DNA of 64,000 nucleotides from Moesziomyces globuligerus (GCA_030849465.1 JARVLF010000006.1:1426001-1490000); one strand, 5' to 3'. Positions 11,101 through 20,967 are shown, numbered from the stretch's first letter. Notes: a model not told the origin generated them from the sequence alone. Numbers and translations are program-made.

Positions 11101-12488
11101 AAGTGCTGCCTGTCAGTGCCGTGTCGCAGCTCGTGCGCTCGTCGTCGCCGTCTCGACGCGCTGGCTCGAAGCGGAGAGGGGCGCACTCGAACGCATCGTC
11201 GCGCTCGAGCAGCCCAGTCAAAGGTCAAGCTTCCGGGCTCGATGCGCCGCGCACGGGGCTGCCGTCGATCTCGAACACGGTGCGACGGCTGCTGACGCAG
11301 CTCAAGGACATGCACGACTCGCAGCAGGTCGAGCAGAAGCAGCTGTGGGACACCTTCCTGGAGCGACGGCGTATGCGGCTCAAGGCGAGCGCGAGCGAGG
11401 CCAACGGTGTCGTCGGCGGCCCAGGCGGCAGTGGCGGAGGCGCGGCCTCCAAGTCGAGCACGTCATCATCCAAGACCAAGGCCTTGCTCGCAGGGAGTCT
11501 CTTTGGTGGAAGCCATGCGGATGGAGCGGAGGCGGTGGGCTCGGCGGAAAAGGCACCCGAGGAGGACTGGTCGTCGGGCATGGTGGGCGTGAGCCGGATG
11601 GGCGACTCGAAGAGCGGCAAGGAGGACTGGCGCGACTTTTTGGCGCTGTGCCAGACGGGGATCCCGTTGTGCTACCGCGCGCGCATCTGGGCCGAATGCA
11701 GCGGCGCCAACGACCTGGCTGAGCCCGGGCGGTACCAGGAGCTGCTGTCGGAGCATCAAGGCGAGACGAACGAGTGCCTGACGCAGATCGACCTCGATGT
11801 GCACCGGACGATGCCGACCAACATCTACTTTGGCGGTGACGGGCAGGGGGTGGCGAAGCTCCGGAGGCTGCTGGTTGCGTTTAGCTGGTACAAGCCGAGC
11901 ACGGGCTACTGCCAGGGGATGAACAATCTGGCGGCTACGCTGCTGCTGACGCATGCGACCGAGGAGGAGGCGTTCTGGGTGCTGGTGTGCCTCATCGAAA
12001 AGATCCTGCCGAGCGAGTACTACACGTCGCATCTGCTCGTCTCGCAGGCCGATCAGAGGGTGCTCATCGAGCTCGTGGCCGACCACATGCCCGAGCTGCA
12101 CCGGCATCTGGAGGAGCTGGGCGTGGATCTGCCCGCGATCACGTTTGCGTGGTTCCTCTCGCTCTACACCGACTGCTTGCCCGTCGAGACGCTCTTCCGG
12201 GTGTGGGACGTCATGTTTGTCGAGGGCATGGTGATCCTCTTCCGAGTGGCCATGGCCATCCTCAAGCTGCACGAGAAGGAGCTGCTGGCCACAAGGAGCG
12301 CCTCGGCGTTCTACGGGCTAGCGCACTCGTTGACCTCGAGGCTCTTTGGCGTCGATCGCTTGATTGCGCTCGCGTGCACCGAGCTCAAGAGCTCGATTCG
12401 GTACGCCAACATTCTCGAAAAGAGGGAGCGGCACGTGGCGGATCTCACCACCGAGCTCGGCCTCGATCTCGCACAGGCTTCGGCGTAG
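8181..12488 (+). CDS. Large TBC-domain Rab GTPase-activating protein
   Basis: A 1435-residue intronless protein. Roughly the first 1000 residues are low-complexity and Ser/Pro/Ala-rich, with a short coiled coil near 290-340 (QLTKALSRALAQAHAELDQL) and acidic patches near 810-930. The TBC domain occupies about residues 1150-1375. It starts at TGIPLCYRARIWAECSG, carries the arginine finger in IDLDVHR (about 1202-1208) and the glutamine finger in YCQGMN (about 1242), and ends with TFAWFLSLYTDCLPVE and FRVWDVMFVEG. Both catalytic fingers are present, so it should accelerate GTP hydrolysis on a Rab protein and regulate vesicle traffic. The Rab substrate cannot be told from sequence. The long disordered N-terminus probably holds localisation and phosphorylation sites (many SPxK/R-type motifs). 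Confidence 0.9.
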   Translation: MASPVRTPDLARAHPLFAGESPTKSPGPSSLVNRPIWGQRKAAQADASLDPPSVFQRRSVSRNPPFHDSGNLRPLQVDGDVFSSRSSLSSVSPIPADPDSSHTASYIPRTSRVSSYDLQFDDADEPDLPDDSLFGGPEPSSSPRLFDRELRAPRATRPATVYHAIPRPASPDQTPMPKHHLHRPSSRSGRSDRALSPSNGRNKRSPAPSASRSGLSPANADTRVHDLAREFEFPIDWLQQLHRLSEADLESTLAGPLAHRPRSVQEPRESTPVKSSASAGHRDAKSLPYHLQLTKALSRALAQAHAELDQLRSSAAQEQDQHAQTLENMQQRTESREAAFTALCLEHGIKQGEIDRSLLRAPVLDAQVLKSKRLAEQQRTLAAQDTASAQAPPERTDLALPESLQEAMLEDLEGVANTSLRPRSPSLKPSSIHSTNDASPSSHRSPSLRSHVSTTSAEAPPSHRHRGKSLSLSLASTRDKDADQLSIKSSAALTADSLSTSPVLRQLPSAPKGSPQRSASPQSLHKPKSPHVASPRARSTSSSTSVGGGLGDWASGLLPWSGGGASRKAAPSTAQSMVKATSPGRREIAQSAAASAADNKRSVSASKTSKAASASTFARAFGRYTRSSPAPETPPPAPQPNVTRLPDTYQFDRRVGETTDLLAAEGSGALLGAPSPRPPSAAVELEPILPNDAAPPTLIRRRKKGRKSASNVAGLGISASTSAGELSDKPNGKESSALGKYVARTAQTSTDAVPSPARRDRAARLSTLNEEESSGDEFEVYGGKAPVPGFTKTYEPASTAKAADEDTSVIIRPVGADESDADSEMEEEFELLTDRYGFIYNPTDADIRLLRQARKASAPAPATLTGIKVGIRARGGTDSQSEDDKNDPDLDTADSEDEDDGLTKGDAATDLEDAQVKKGVDQHVAESAPAIDTGSGTEGTTSDGKGPSGGSSAKSEKRRSQLLSVSDSKPVRAEVLPVSAVSQLVRSSSPSRRAGSKRRGAHSNASSRSSSPVKGQASGLDAPRTGLPSISNTVRRLLTQLKDMHDSQQVEQKQLWDTFLERRRMRLKASASEANGVVGGPGGSGGGAASKSSTSSSKTKALLAGSLFGGSHADGAEAVGSAEKAPEEDWSSGMVGVSRMGDSKSGKEDWRDFLALCQTGIPLCYRARIWAECSGANDLAEPGRYQELLSEHQGETNECLTQIDLDVHRTMPTNIYFGGDGQGVAKLRRLLVAFSWYKPSTGYCQGMNNLAATLLLTHATEEEAFWVLVCLIEKILPSEYYTSHLLVSQADQRVLIELVADHMPELHRHLEELGVDLPAITFAWFLSLYTDCLPVETLFRVWDVMFVEGMVILFRVAMAILKLHEKELLATRSASAFYGLAHSLTSRLFGVDRLIALACTELKSSIRYANILEKRERHVADLTTELGLDLAQASA

Positions 12489-12623
12489 CACCTTTTGCAA
12501 AGCATGCGAGCAAGCAAGCAGCTACAATTGCGAACATTTCGGCTTCCAACGATCGATACGAGCGACAAGCGGGCTAAGGAATGGGGATGGGTGATTTGTT
12601 GAGAAGGGGGATTTTTTTTTGTT

Positions 12624-13844
12624 TCAGTTGAGGGGGAGGATGTGCGGGAAGGGACCGGTGGGGACGATGCGGTTGGGGTTGATGTTGGTGTGGCTCTGGA
12701 AGTAGTGCGCCTTGATGCTGTCGAAGTCGGTGGTGTGCTTGAAGGCGGGGATGTTCCAGTAGAGGTTCTGCATCCAGCTGTTGATGCGCGGGTAGCCGTC
12801 GCGGATGGTGCGTAGGTTGCACTTGAAGTGGGTAAAGTAGACGGGGTCGAATCTGACGATGGTGGTGTAGAGACGGATGTCTGCTTCGGTGAGGGTGTCT
12901 GCGTAGAGGAATTGCCTTCCGTCTTCGAGCATCTTTTCGACGCGGTCGAGGGAATCAAAGAGGGGACCGACGTTGGATTCGTAGGCCTGCTGGGTGGTAG
13001 CAAAGCCGCACTTGTAGACGCCGTTGTTGATGTTGGGATACACCCATTCGTGAAACGCGTCGATCTCCTTCTGCGACTGTTCCGGGTAGAAGGTGAGGCC
13101 TCTGAACTTCTCGGGGATGAACTCGTCAAAGGCCGTGTTGAGGTTACGGATCACTTCGGACGATTCGTTGTTGACAATCGTGTTGAGCTTGGCGTCCCAT
13201 ACGACGGGGACGGTGCAGCGTTGCGAGTACTCGGGATCTGCGACCTTGTAGATGTCGCGGATGCGCTTCTTGTCCTCGTGACCGGGGATGTGGTTGCCCG
13301 TTCCGGGCACACCGAGGTTGGGAGGATCGTCGTAGGGGACGAAGCTCCAGCCCTCGCTACCGAGGAGCGAGTCGACGACATGCACGGGCAGCAGATCGGG
13401 TACCTGGTCGATGCCCTTGAGCTGGCGGACGATCAGCGCACGGTGCGCCCACGGACACGCGAGCGCCACAATCAGGTGGTACCGACCCCGCTCCGGCTCG
13501 TGCTTGCCACCCTTTTCGATGCTCGAGCGGAAGCTCGACTCCTGACGACGGAAATGTCCGTCCGAGTTGGACCACTTGGCCGAACCGTCCTTGCGCGAGT
13601 TGTCGTCGTTCGACATCCTGATCGAACAACTCAAGGCCCGAAGACGCGGCGGCGGTGTGCGCGGGCTGACGGTGGTAGGCGGATGCAGCAGAGGTGCGGC
13701 GAGGCGAGAAAGTGAACGAGAGGTGGACGGCGCGCGGAAGGCGACGATCCTCAGTGGCAGAGCGTGGCGAAGAATGGTGGGCAACAACAAGGCGTGACGC
13801 TGCTGCTGCTTGGTCTGCGGAGGAGGACGAGCGCATTTATACAT
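12624..13844 (-). CDS. Ecm4/omega-class glutathione S-transferase (glutathionyl-hydroquinone reductase type)
   Basis: The 406-residue reading frame encodes a thioredoxin-fold plus helical GST of the Ecm4/Gto family. The catalytic cysteine is C130 in VALACPWAHRALIV, the family's CPWAHR signature. These enzymes reduce glutathionyl-hydroquinones or catalyse glutathione-dependent thiol exchange. Homology begins near residue 77 (MSNDDNSRKDG), an internal ATG at 13616 that gives a 330-residue form. The first 76 residues are rich in Arg, Ser and Leu with almost no acidic residues, like a mitochondrial presequence. Both starts are therefore plausible: a long organellar form and a short cytosolic form. 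It converges on the TBC gene with 135 bases between stops. A triplicated 9-mer lies about 100 bases upstream of the start. Confidence 0.9.
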   Translation of the reverse strand: MYKCARPPPQTKQQQRHALLLPTILRHALPLRIVAFRAPSTSRSLSRLAAPLLHPPTTVSPRTPPPRLRALSCSIRMSNDDNSRKDGSAKWSNSDGHFRRQESSFRSSIEKGGKHEPERGRYHLIVALACPWAHRALIVRQLKGIDQVPDLLPVHVVDSLLGSEGWSFVPYDDPPNLGVPGTGNHIPGHEDKKRIRDIYKVADPEYSQRCTVPVVWDAKLNTIVNNESSEVIRNLNTAFDEFIPEKFRGLTFYPEQSQKEIDAFHEWVYPNINNGVYKCGFATTQQAYESNVGPLFDSLDRVEKMLEDGRQFLYADTLTEADIRLYTTIVRFDPVYFTHFKCNLRTIRDGYPRINSWMQNLYWNIPAFKHTTDFDSIKAHYFQSHTNINPNRIVPTGPFPHILPLN

Positions 13845-13941
13845 GCGAGCCAGCGGTCCATCCGACAGTCAGCATCCTCTAGTTGCGAGTGGAGGCTGAT
13901 GCCCGTGCGCGCTCCTGATGCGCTTGTCTCCGCTCATGCCG

Positions 13942-13968
13942 TGCCTTGCGTGCCTTGCGTGCCTTGCG
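13942..13968 (+). repeat. Tandem 9-mer TGCCTTGCG x3
   Basis: Three perfect head-to-tail copies of TGCCTTGCG, about 100 bases upstream of the Ecm4-like gene. A nearly identical array lies at 20454-20480. Confidence 0.9.
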
Positions 13969-14142
13969 TCCGAAGCCGGCTCAGGTAAAATCCGAACATG
14001 CTGACGCCCACTGGCCTTAACACCGGCCACCTTTTTCGATTACTGCTCACGCCCGCCAAGCTCTCCTACACAAAGCCTCAATTCTCGAGTGACGGTGCGA
14101 TTCTGATATACAGTGCATGGATGCCGTGCGTGCGTTTGGCGC

Positions 14143-16767
14143 TCAGTGACGGCGCACGTTGAAGAACTCGTCCGGATGCTGGAGCGCAGCCACAGCGCGG
14201 CGCTGGTGCGTGGTGAGGAAGGTCAGACCCACCTGGAAGCTGGCGTTCATCCAGCCAAAGCCCTCGCGCGGTACGCACTTGAAGTCGATGCCCTGGTTGC
14301 CGTACTCTGCGTCGACCATGTGCGACAGGTTGACCGCATCAAACTTCTCGGGCACCGTGCCGTTAAAGTCGACAAAGGCGAGCGTCATCATGTACAGCCA
14401 GCGGTACGCCAGCCTCCTCGCCTCCTCCAGATAGCCGTACCTCTCCAGCCCGACCCAGGCCAGCACGTTGTGCGGCGGCCACGCGTACGGGTAGTCCCAC
14501 TGACGGTTCGGCCGGTCGAGACTGATCTTGCCGCGCGAGTCTTCGGTGCCCGAGACCAGGCCGCCCTGCTCCTCGAAGCGCTTGAGCGACCTCTGCACCA
14601 GCTTGGCCGCCTGCGCCTCGCTCGCCATGCCCGCCCACATGGCCCAGAAGGACGTCACGCTCTCGTACACGATCGGCTCCTCCAGCCGCGTGTCGTAGTC
14701 AAAGTACAGACCCATGCCGTCGTTCCACAGATACTTGTCCACCTGCGCCTTGCGGTGCGCCGCGCGCGCAAACCACTCGCCGCTCGTCTGCGGCGTCTCG
14801 ATCGAACGCGACGGCTGCGCCGCGCCCGAACCACCCTTGAGCAGCGAGGGCGGCAGCGGCCCGTGCAGCACAAAGTCGTCCTCCAGCTCCAGCTCGTCGT
14901 CAAACACCTCGCGGATGGCCGTGGCGATGTCCACCTCGTACTTGTACAGCAGCGCGTTGAGGTCGATGGTGGCCAGATCGGCGCACTTGCGCTCGAAGCG
15001 GTACGTCGTGTCGTGGCCCGACTCGCGCACCGCCCGGTCGTGCATAAAGTACGTGTCCAGCTCGGGCTCCTTGATCTCGCCGTGGTTGTACTTGCGCGTG
15101 AACTCGTTGACGCTCACGCCGTGCTTCTCCGCGTAGGGGCGCAGGATGTGCGTAAAGTGCGACGCCTCGGTCTCGGGCGGTACGCCCAGGCCCTCGGGAC
15201 GGTAGCGGCTCAGCCACGTCTTGTCGTCGAAGCGCGGCTCGCTCATCCAGACGGTGTGGTACTCCTTGATGGCGGCCTGGATCGCCTTGCGCAGCCACTG
15301 CTTGTTGTCCGCCTCGTTGGCCGGATCGAGGCGCGAATAGACCTGGAGCGCCATGTCGGTCAGGAAGGGCGGCTGGGCGCGCATGAGGTAGTAGGTGCGG
15401 TTGCCGTTGAGGATCTTGCCGTAGTGCTTGATCTCAAAGATAAAGTGGTCGACGGTGCCCTTGGCGAGCTCAATCATGTTGTCGACGACGAGGCCGAGCG
15501 AGATAAAGTAGCTGTCCCAGTTGTAGAGCTCGTTGAAGCGCGCGCCGGGCACGACAAAGGGGATGCCCTTGAGGCCGCGCTTTTCGCCCGTGGTCGGGTC
15601 GATATCGTCGCGCATGGCGAGCGCGAGCAGACCGGGGCGGTCGTTGAGGTCGCGGGTGTATTCGGCGGTGATGTTGGCGGGAAGCGACTCTACGGTGAGG
15701 TTGAGCGAAGGACGATCCTCGGCGACCTTCTGGTAGTAGCGGAGCATCTCGGACTCGGAGGCGGGGACGTAGATGCGCGGGTTCTGCGACTTGCTGCGGT
15801 TCTTGGGGTCGGAGAGGATGGCGTCGAGGCCGTCGCCGTCGATGCGGCGCGTGAGGTTGTGCCAGAAGGTCTGGCTGATCATGCGCGAGAGGCGGTCGAC
15901 GGGGTTCTCGGTGAGGCGGGACTCGTCGAGGACGATGCGCTTGCGGCCGTGTTCGCGGGCGAGCGCGAGCTCCTGGAGCAGGTTGGAGAGCATATAGGTG
16001 CCGCGGATGTCGAAGCCCTTGTAGCCGTTGCTGGTGGCAGTGCCGAGCGTGAGCACCTTGGGGCCGCTGTCGGTGATGCAGATCTGGAAGTTGCCGTCGG
16101 TGTCCTCCTGCTCGAGGACGAGGCGCATGGTCTCTTCGACGTCGACGATGAAGCGGCGAGGAGCTTCCTGGACGGCGTCGTGGCTCATGCGTCGGGAGAG
16201 GATGACGGGGTCGTCGTTCATCTTTTGCGGACGACGCTTCTGCTGGCCCATGCTGTAGGTGCGGACGACGCCGCGTGCGCGCTGTAAGACGCGCTGCTTG
16301 TCGTCGTCGTCTGCGTCGCCATTGCGCGCAAGGCTGGCGAGGTGGGAAGCTTTGCCGAGGCTGCCGGAGAGGAGCGTGGCCGAGTCCTGGTCCTCGCCGT
16401 AGGCCTTGTCGGGGTCCGGAAGATCGCCACGATGAGGAGTGAATCGGGTGCCTCCAACGGGTTGGAGCTCGGTGGGACGCGGTCCAGGGTCGGCTCTGGG
16501 TGTGAGAGCGCCGTTGCTACCGCCAGCGGCTGCGGAGCTGGCGTCCCGGAGCGCACGGAGGTCGGAGGTGTCGTCGGAGCTGGAGACGGCGCTGTTGCTC
16601 ACGCTGAGCTTGCGCATGTGGCGTGCGAGGGAGCGAAGCTGGTCGCGCTCGTCGACCGAGACATGCTGTTCGTCGTCATCGTAGTAGCCGGGCGCATCTT
16701 GGTTCTTTGTGAAGGGGTTCGAGGTGGAGCGAGGCAGGCCCGTGTGCTGCTGGTCCGCAGAGGACAT
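14143..16767 (-). CDS. Neutral (cytosolic) trehalase, GH37
   Basis: An 874-residue alpha,alpha-trehalase that splits trehalose into two glucose molecules in the cytosol. Trehalase signature 1 appears as [15 protein letters not shown] (about residue 405) and signature 2 as [12 protein letters not shown] (about 755). There is no signal peptide. The N-terminal 300 residues carry the regulatory region typical of neutral trehalases, including RRMSHD near 190 (an R-R-x-S protein kinase A consensus) and the [17 protein letters not shown] stretch near 217, which matches the family's calcium-binding DTDxNxQI loop. This implies phosphorylation- and Ca2+/14-3-3-dependent activation, as known for yeast Nth1. 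The ORF is intronless and of usual family length (750-900). Confidence 0.95.
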   Translation of the reverse strand: MSSADQQHTGLPRSTSNPFTKNQDAPGYYDDDEQHVSVDERDQLRSLARHMRKLSVSNSAVSSSDDTSDLRALRDASSAAAGGSNGALTPRADPGPRPTELQPVGGTRFTPHRGDLPDPDKAYGEDQDSATLLSGSLGKASHLASLARNGDADDDDKQRVLQRARGVVRTYSMGQQKRRPQKMNDDPVILSRRMSHDAVQEAPRRFIVDVEETMRLVLEQEDTDGNFQICITDSGPKVLTLGTATSNGYKGFDIRGTYMLSNLLQELALAREHGRKRIVLDESRLTENPVDRLSRMISQTFWHNLTRRIDGDGLDAILSDPKNRSKSQNPRIYVPASESEMLRYYQKVAEDRPSLNLTVESLPANITAEYTRDLNDRPGLLALAMRDDIDPTTGEKRGLKGIPFVVPGARFNELYNWDSYFISLGLVVDNMIELAKGTVDHFIFEIKHYGKILNGNRTYYLMRAQPPFLTDMALQVYSRLDPANEADNKQWLRKAIQAAIKEYHTVWMSEPRFDDKTWLSRYRPEGLGVPPETEASHFTHILRPYAEKHGVSVNEFTRKYNHGEIKEPELDTYFMHDRAVRESGHDTTYRFERKCADLATIDLNALLYKYEVDIATAIREVFDDELELEDDFVLHGPLPPSLLKGGSGAAQPSRSIETPQTSGEWFARAAHRKAQVDKYLWNDGMGLYFDYDTRLEEPIVYESVTSFWAMWAGMASEAQAAKLVQRSLKRFEEQGGLVSGTEDSRGKISLDRPNRQWDYPYAWPPHNVLAWVGLERYGYLEEARRLAYRWLYMMTLAFVDFNGTVPEKFDAVNLSHMVDAEYGNQGIDFKCVPREGFGWMNASFQVGLTFLTTHQRRAVAALQHPDEFFNVRRH

Positions 16768-17310
16768 GGCGAGGCGGATGTGCTGGGATGCTTATTGGGT
16801 GAAGGAGATCGAGACGGAGAGGGTCTACTCAAAGGACAAGGTGGAAGAGGATGCGAGAGGGTAGCGATCAAGGTGTTGGAGGGCACGGCAAGGGTGATAA
16901 GGAAAGGTGATGCAACAAGGAACATCCGTGCGCCTCTCCAGTCATAGTGCATTTGTGATTGCCACGGGCGCCGTCACAGTGCTGTACGGTGCGAGCCAGT
17001 CTTTTGGAGCACTGCTATTTTTTGCTGCGCGTTTGGGCCAAGTCGCCGAGGTTTTTGCGTGGCGGTGTGCTGTGAGCGGTGCAGCGAGTGCGGGGCACGC
17101 TACTCTTCCAGATCGACCGAGCTTTCGCCGCGCACATCCAACTCCGCATCTCGACCATGCCCGACCCCGCATACGGAACAGGCCATCTTGGCACGCGTGC
17201 GGAGTCCGCTCGGTCGTCCAGGACCAACACTGATGCTCACCGGCTCCCTGTCAAAGATTCTGGAAATGAATTTTCCTTTGATGCACATGGGTGATGCAAG
17301 TACTTTCTGT
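16768..17310. promoter_or_regulatory. Upstream region of trehalase gene
   Basis: 543 bases between the trehalase start and the stop of the carnitine acetyltransferase gene, which lies upstream on the same strand. It must hold the trehalase promoter and the neighbour's 3' end. I see no obvious stress-element cluster, RNA gene or repeat. Confidence 0.5.
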
Positions 17311-19927
17311 CTACAGCTTGGGCGCCTCGGTGGCCTCGGGCGGAGGGCCGCCGTGCTCGCAGATGCGGCGCATGTCGCGCAGCGCCTCGACCAGGCAGCG
17401 TGCAAACGGCGTTGTCGCGCCGTTCTTGGACTCGATGCCAAACTTGAGCAGCTGCGCACCGGCGAGGTAGTTGATTCCGTACGATTCGTTGGCGTAGCCC
17501 GTGCCGAAGCCTGTACCCGCGAAGCGGTCGCCCGCGCTCAGCCCGCTCGTGCTCAGTCGCCACGACTGCGACTCGCCGAACAGCGGGTCCGAAAACACGG
17601 CGGGCGTCTCGCCATCCTCGGCGCGCAGCAGCAGTCGTAGGCCCGTCATGTGGCGGTCGATGCCCTTGCCCGTCGAGCTCTCGCGCGTCTGCGTGTTGTG
17701 CGACTTGGTCGCCGCCGTCAGCAGCGCGTAGAGCGTCTTGGCGTCCTTGCCCTCGCGCACGCCGCGCACAAACTCGTACGCCTCGTCGCTGAACGATCGA
17801 ATCACATCCGTACGGCCGTGCTTGAACAGACGCGTCGACGCCGTCTCGTATGTCGAGACCTGCTGCCCGTGCGCCTTGGCGTAGGCCAACTGCAGCGCCA
17901 TCTGCAGATACGCATCCGGACTGTGCTTGCCCACCTTCTTGATCCACTCGGCGCCGTACTCGTCGTACCACAGCGTGCGGATGTCCGACTCCTTGGCCGC
18001 CTGCAGCGCCGCGGCCTCCGACTGCTCGATCGACTGGCGCGTCGACTCGTCCACCGCCCACTCGAGCTTTCGCCAGCCCGCCGCTTCGTTGGGCGAGCTC
18101 AGCTCCGCAACCACATTGGTGCCCGGAGGCGGGCACGACTCGGCCGCCGCGTAGTCGCACAGGATGCTCGGGATCAGCGCATCGCACGGCGAGTGCTCGC
18201 CCATGATGCCCGCTCGTCCGTTGGGCTCGACGACGATCGTCAGCGCCTTGTCAAACCATCGGTTGTGTCCGCCTCGGCCCGCTCCGCTGCAGTTGCGCGC
18301 CAGCGCATCCACCCACACGGGCGTCGACTCGTGCGCCGGCGCAGGGTGCTCCGCCGAAAGCGCCAGCACGCTCGAGTCCAGAGACAGGCACAGCAGGCTG
18401 TCTTCGACCGAGTCGATACTCTTGCGGTTCACTGGCGACACGCTCAGCAGATGTTCGCGCGTCTTTTGTTGAGAGAGAGAGAGAGAGAGAGGGAGCGTCA
18501 ACCACACCGTCCTTCAGCCGGGACAGGTCCCAGACGCGGTGCAAGTGCAACTTACCTTGGTCCAGGTGTCTCGGTGGTCGGAGCTCAGCACACCCACGCC
18601 AGCCCCATCGCCCTTCTGTGCATCTGCGACAATGTCCCACAGCGCCTTTTCCACCGCGTCAACGCCGAGCAGCGTGCCGTCCTTGCGCAGCACCTCGAGC
18701 TCATAGTAGTTGTCGCGCGCGATCACCGTGATGTGGCGCGCCTTGGCTGGATGCGGTGTGGCCGTGTTCCAGTCGTGAGGAAGCGCAGGGATGCGCGTGA
18801 TGCCGTACAAGCTGCGAGCGGGACGATTGAACCAACGGCCTGCGGTGTCAGTCGGCGAATTCATGTGCGGAAACGGCAGAGGAAAGGGGAGCACAGAATC
18901 AGCATGCTGCTCGTCACTCACCGCGTGTACTGGTGCATGCAGAACGGACCGGCACGGGATGAGTCGGGCATGATGTCCTCGCTACCCAATCATTCCGTGC
19001 ACGAATCCAGATGGTCAGTGAGAGGGAGGGCAGTGGTTCAAAGAGGAAAAGAGGCAAACAGAGCATGTCAGCGGGACGCTTCGGACGGCACGCCATGGGC
19101 GGTGGAGAGGCTGATGGCGGTGGACCTACTCGTCTAGGCGCTTCTTGAACTGGAGGAAGCGAGAGGTGAGCCAGGCGGCGCGGCGCACACCCCATGCAGC
19201 ATCGCCCCAGTTCTGCGAGCCGAGTCCGGTGATGGGATAGGCGTCGTGACCACGGTGCTCTGCGAGGTCGGCGGGCATGTTCTTGTCGTTGGTGAACATG
19301 AGCCACCAATTGCTGTTGATCATGAGTGGCACGCGCCACTCGTGGTAGGCCTTTTGGAGCCACCAGCGGTCGTCGAGCCAGTTGTTTGGGGTGGTGCGGT
19401 CGACGTCGATGAGCCTCTGCTGGAGCTTGGCACCGAGGCCGCCAGTGGCAAGGAAGTCGCTGATCCACTGCTTGCGCTTGGCGAGCTCCTTTTCGGCGGT
19501 GCTTCCTTCGAGCTTGCCCTGCTCCTCGAGCTGGCGGAGGAAGGGCGAGAGGGATTTGAGATACTTGTCGAATGTCTGCTCGAGGGTGGGGACGGGCAGG
19601 CGCGGAAGGTTCCTTTGTTGACTGAACGTCTTTGGCTGGGCGCCGGGTGCGCCGCGCCAGGGCGTGAGCGCAAACATGGCTGGCGAAGAGGCGTGGAAGG
19701 CGCGCGACGAGGGCGTCTGTCGTGATGCTGGGAGGAGAGGAGCGCGCTCGTAAGAGGGTCGGAGAGCGAGGATGCGGCCAGGAGAGAGTAGCTGGCGCGG
19801 ATGTACGCGGATCGAAATGGGCAGAAGAAACGCGGAGAGGGGGATGGGTGAGCTAGAAGAACGGCAGCGACGGCGATGAATACGAGACACTTACCTCGAA
19901 TCCCTTGCTTTGTCTGCTCAGCAACAT
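17311..19927 (-). CDS. Carnitine O-acetyltransferase, predicted mitochondrial and peroxisomal
   Basis: Five exons on the minus strand: 19927-19895, 19791-19130, 18981-18922, 18811-18556 and 18462-17311. They total 2163 bases (720 residues plus stop), and all junctions are GT-AG and phase-consistent. The enzyme moves acetyl groups between CoA and carnitine for acetyl transport between organelles. Hallmarks are the N-terminal LPRLPVPTLEQTFDKYL signature, NWWLMFTND, FCMHQYTR joined across intron 3 to LYGITRIP, the catalytic histidine (about 427) in GEHSPCDALIPS, and GTGFGTGY near the C-terminus. The 11-codon first exon plus Arg/Ser-rich sequence up to AFHASSPA forms a mitochondrial-type leader. 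A second start, MFALTPWRG at 19677, would omit it. The C-terminus is PKL, a weak PTS1. Together these suggest dual targeting by alternative starts or splicing. A 60-base mini-exon (18981-18922) encodes the FCMHQYTR core. Confidence 0.9.
18463..18555 (-). other. Intron 4 of carnitine acetyltransferase gene, with GA/TC repeat
   Basis: A 93-base intron (donor GTAAGT, acceptor AAAAG) joining DTWTK to TREHLLS in phase 0. Its polypyrimidine tract is a perfect TC dinucleotide repeat on the coding strand, at about 18471-18491. Confidence 0.85.
18812..18921 (-). other. Intron 3 of carnitine acetyltransferase gene
   Basis: A 110-base intron with donor GTGAGT and acceptor CTCGCAG. An alternative upstream AG (CCGCAG) would put the downstream exon out of frame. 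The chosen acceptor restores the family sequence TR-LYGITRIP. Confidence 0.85.
18982..19129 (-). other. Intron 2 of carnitine acetyltransferase gene
   Basis: A 148-base intron with donor GTAGGT and acceptor GGGTAG. It is phase 2 and joins KKRLD to DEDIMPDSS, ahead of the 60-base mini-exon. Confidence 0.8.
19792..19894 (-). other. Intron 1 of carnitine acetyltransferase gene (leader intron)
   Basis: A 103-base intron with donor GTAAGT and acceptor CGCCAG, phase 0. It separates an 11-codon initial exon (MLLSRQSKGFE) from LLSPGRILALR. Skipping or retaining it would decide whether the organellar leader is made. Confidence 0.7.
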
Positions 19928-20967
19928 CAAGGCAGCGATCTCGAAATGGCTCGAGAGCGGGCGGCGATGGATGTGGTGTTGCGGAGAGAAGGAGGACCTG
20001 TACCTAGAGGGGTGTGGGTTGGGGACAAGGGGCAGACAAGGGGAGGAGGGCGGTGCACTGTACCGACGAAGCGCAGCGTGTTGCTCTGGTTGGCCTGCGC
20101 GGTTGCGTTGCTTGCGTTGACGAGGCGGGTGATTGTGCCGAGCGCTGGATGTGCGTGGAAGCCAAGGTGGGGATGAGCGTTGCGAAACACGACCAACGGC
20201 GGGGTTCGGCAGCGAGATGAGCCGGACCTGTCCTTCTGAGCTGCTCGGCTCGAGCCGAGTGATTTGCGCAAAAACGTCCAACGCTGCTGAGGGCTGGGCT
20301 GCATTGGGCCGCGCTACGCCTCTTCCCCGCACGCTCGGCCACGCGCACGCATTTCTCGCCCCTCGCCTCGGTGTCAGACGTGAACGTGAAAACGGCTCGA
20401 CCGGTTCCAGCAACCCAAGCCAGCTGGGACGGCAGCATGCCTTCTTGCCTCGCTGCCTTGCATGCCTTGCATGCCTTCCATGGCAGCCTCGGCCAACCGA
20501 TGCGCTCCGGTCGTCGGCAGTCCCGGTGGCCGTTGCCTCCTCCTGCTTTTGTTCGTCACACCTCGACGTCTTTGGCAGATGCGCACGCCAGCTTTGCCCA
20601 TGCGTCGCCAGAAGCTTTCAGCTCCAGCGCTTGGCCCTCCAGTCCGGTCTCCAGCTCGCATCGAAAGCTGCACACAAGAGACATAAACATCGAGATCAAA
20701 AAGCCATGCGAACCATGCATGTCCCTTCTGGCTTTTGCAATCGCAGTCAAGTGTTACATCTGGTCGCCCTCCGCTTGGATTTCAGATTTTAGGCCAAACC
20801 TGCCCATGCTGATGCGTCTGTGCCCCTGCGCCTCTGCGACGCGTCGCCGCCAATCACCGCCTGCCGATCGCGACACCCTAGACGAACGCTTCTTTTGTTT
20901 ATTAGGACCTTGTAAAGCGTCAATCCCTCAAACAAGTTCTACTACATACTTTCTCAGCATTTTCTGC
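19928..20967. promoter_or_regulatory. Region upstream of carnitine acetyltransferase and of the U6 gene
   Basis: About 1 kb with no convincing protein gene: the open frames have no recognisable domains and conflict with one another. It contains the 9-mer array at 20454-20480. It should carry the carnitine acetyltransferase promoter and the 5' control region of the U6 RNA gene. Confidence 0.5.
20454..20480 (+). repeat. Tandem 9-mer TGCCTTGCA x2 plus TGCCTTCCA
   Basis: Three head-to-tail 9-mers, the third with one substitution. They match the array at 13942-13968 except for the last base of the unit. Confidence 0.85.

Noticed and set aside
14113..16287. A 724-codon open frame on the plus strand opposite the trehalase gene
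   Set aside because: It is an antisense shadow of a GC-rich coding region: Arg/Val/Ala/Leu-biased, no domains, and it fully overlaps a certain gene.
17650..19137. A 495-codon plus-strand frame opposite the carnitine acetyltransferase gene
   Set aside because: Arg-rich composition, no recognisable family, and it crosses the exons and introns of a well-supported gene.
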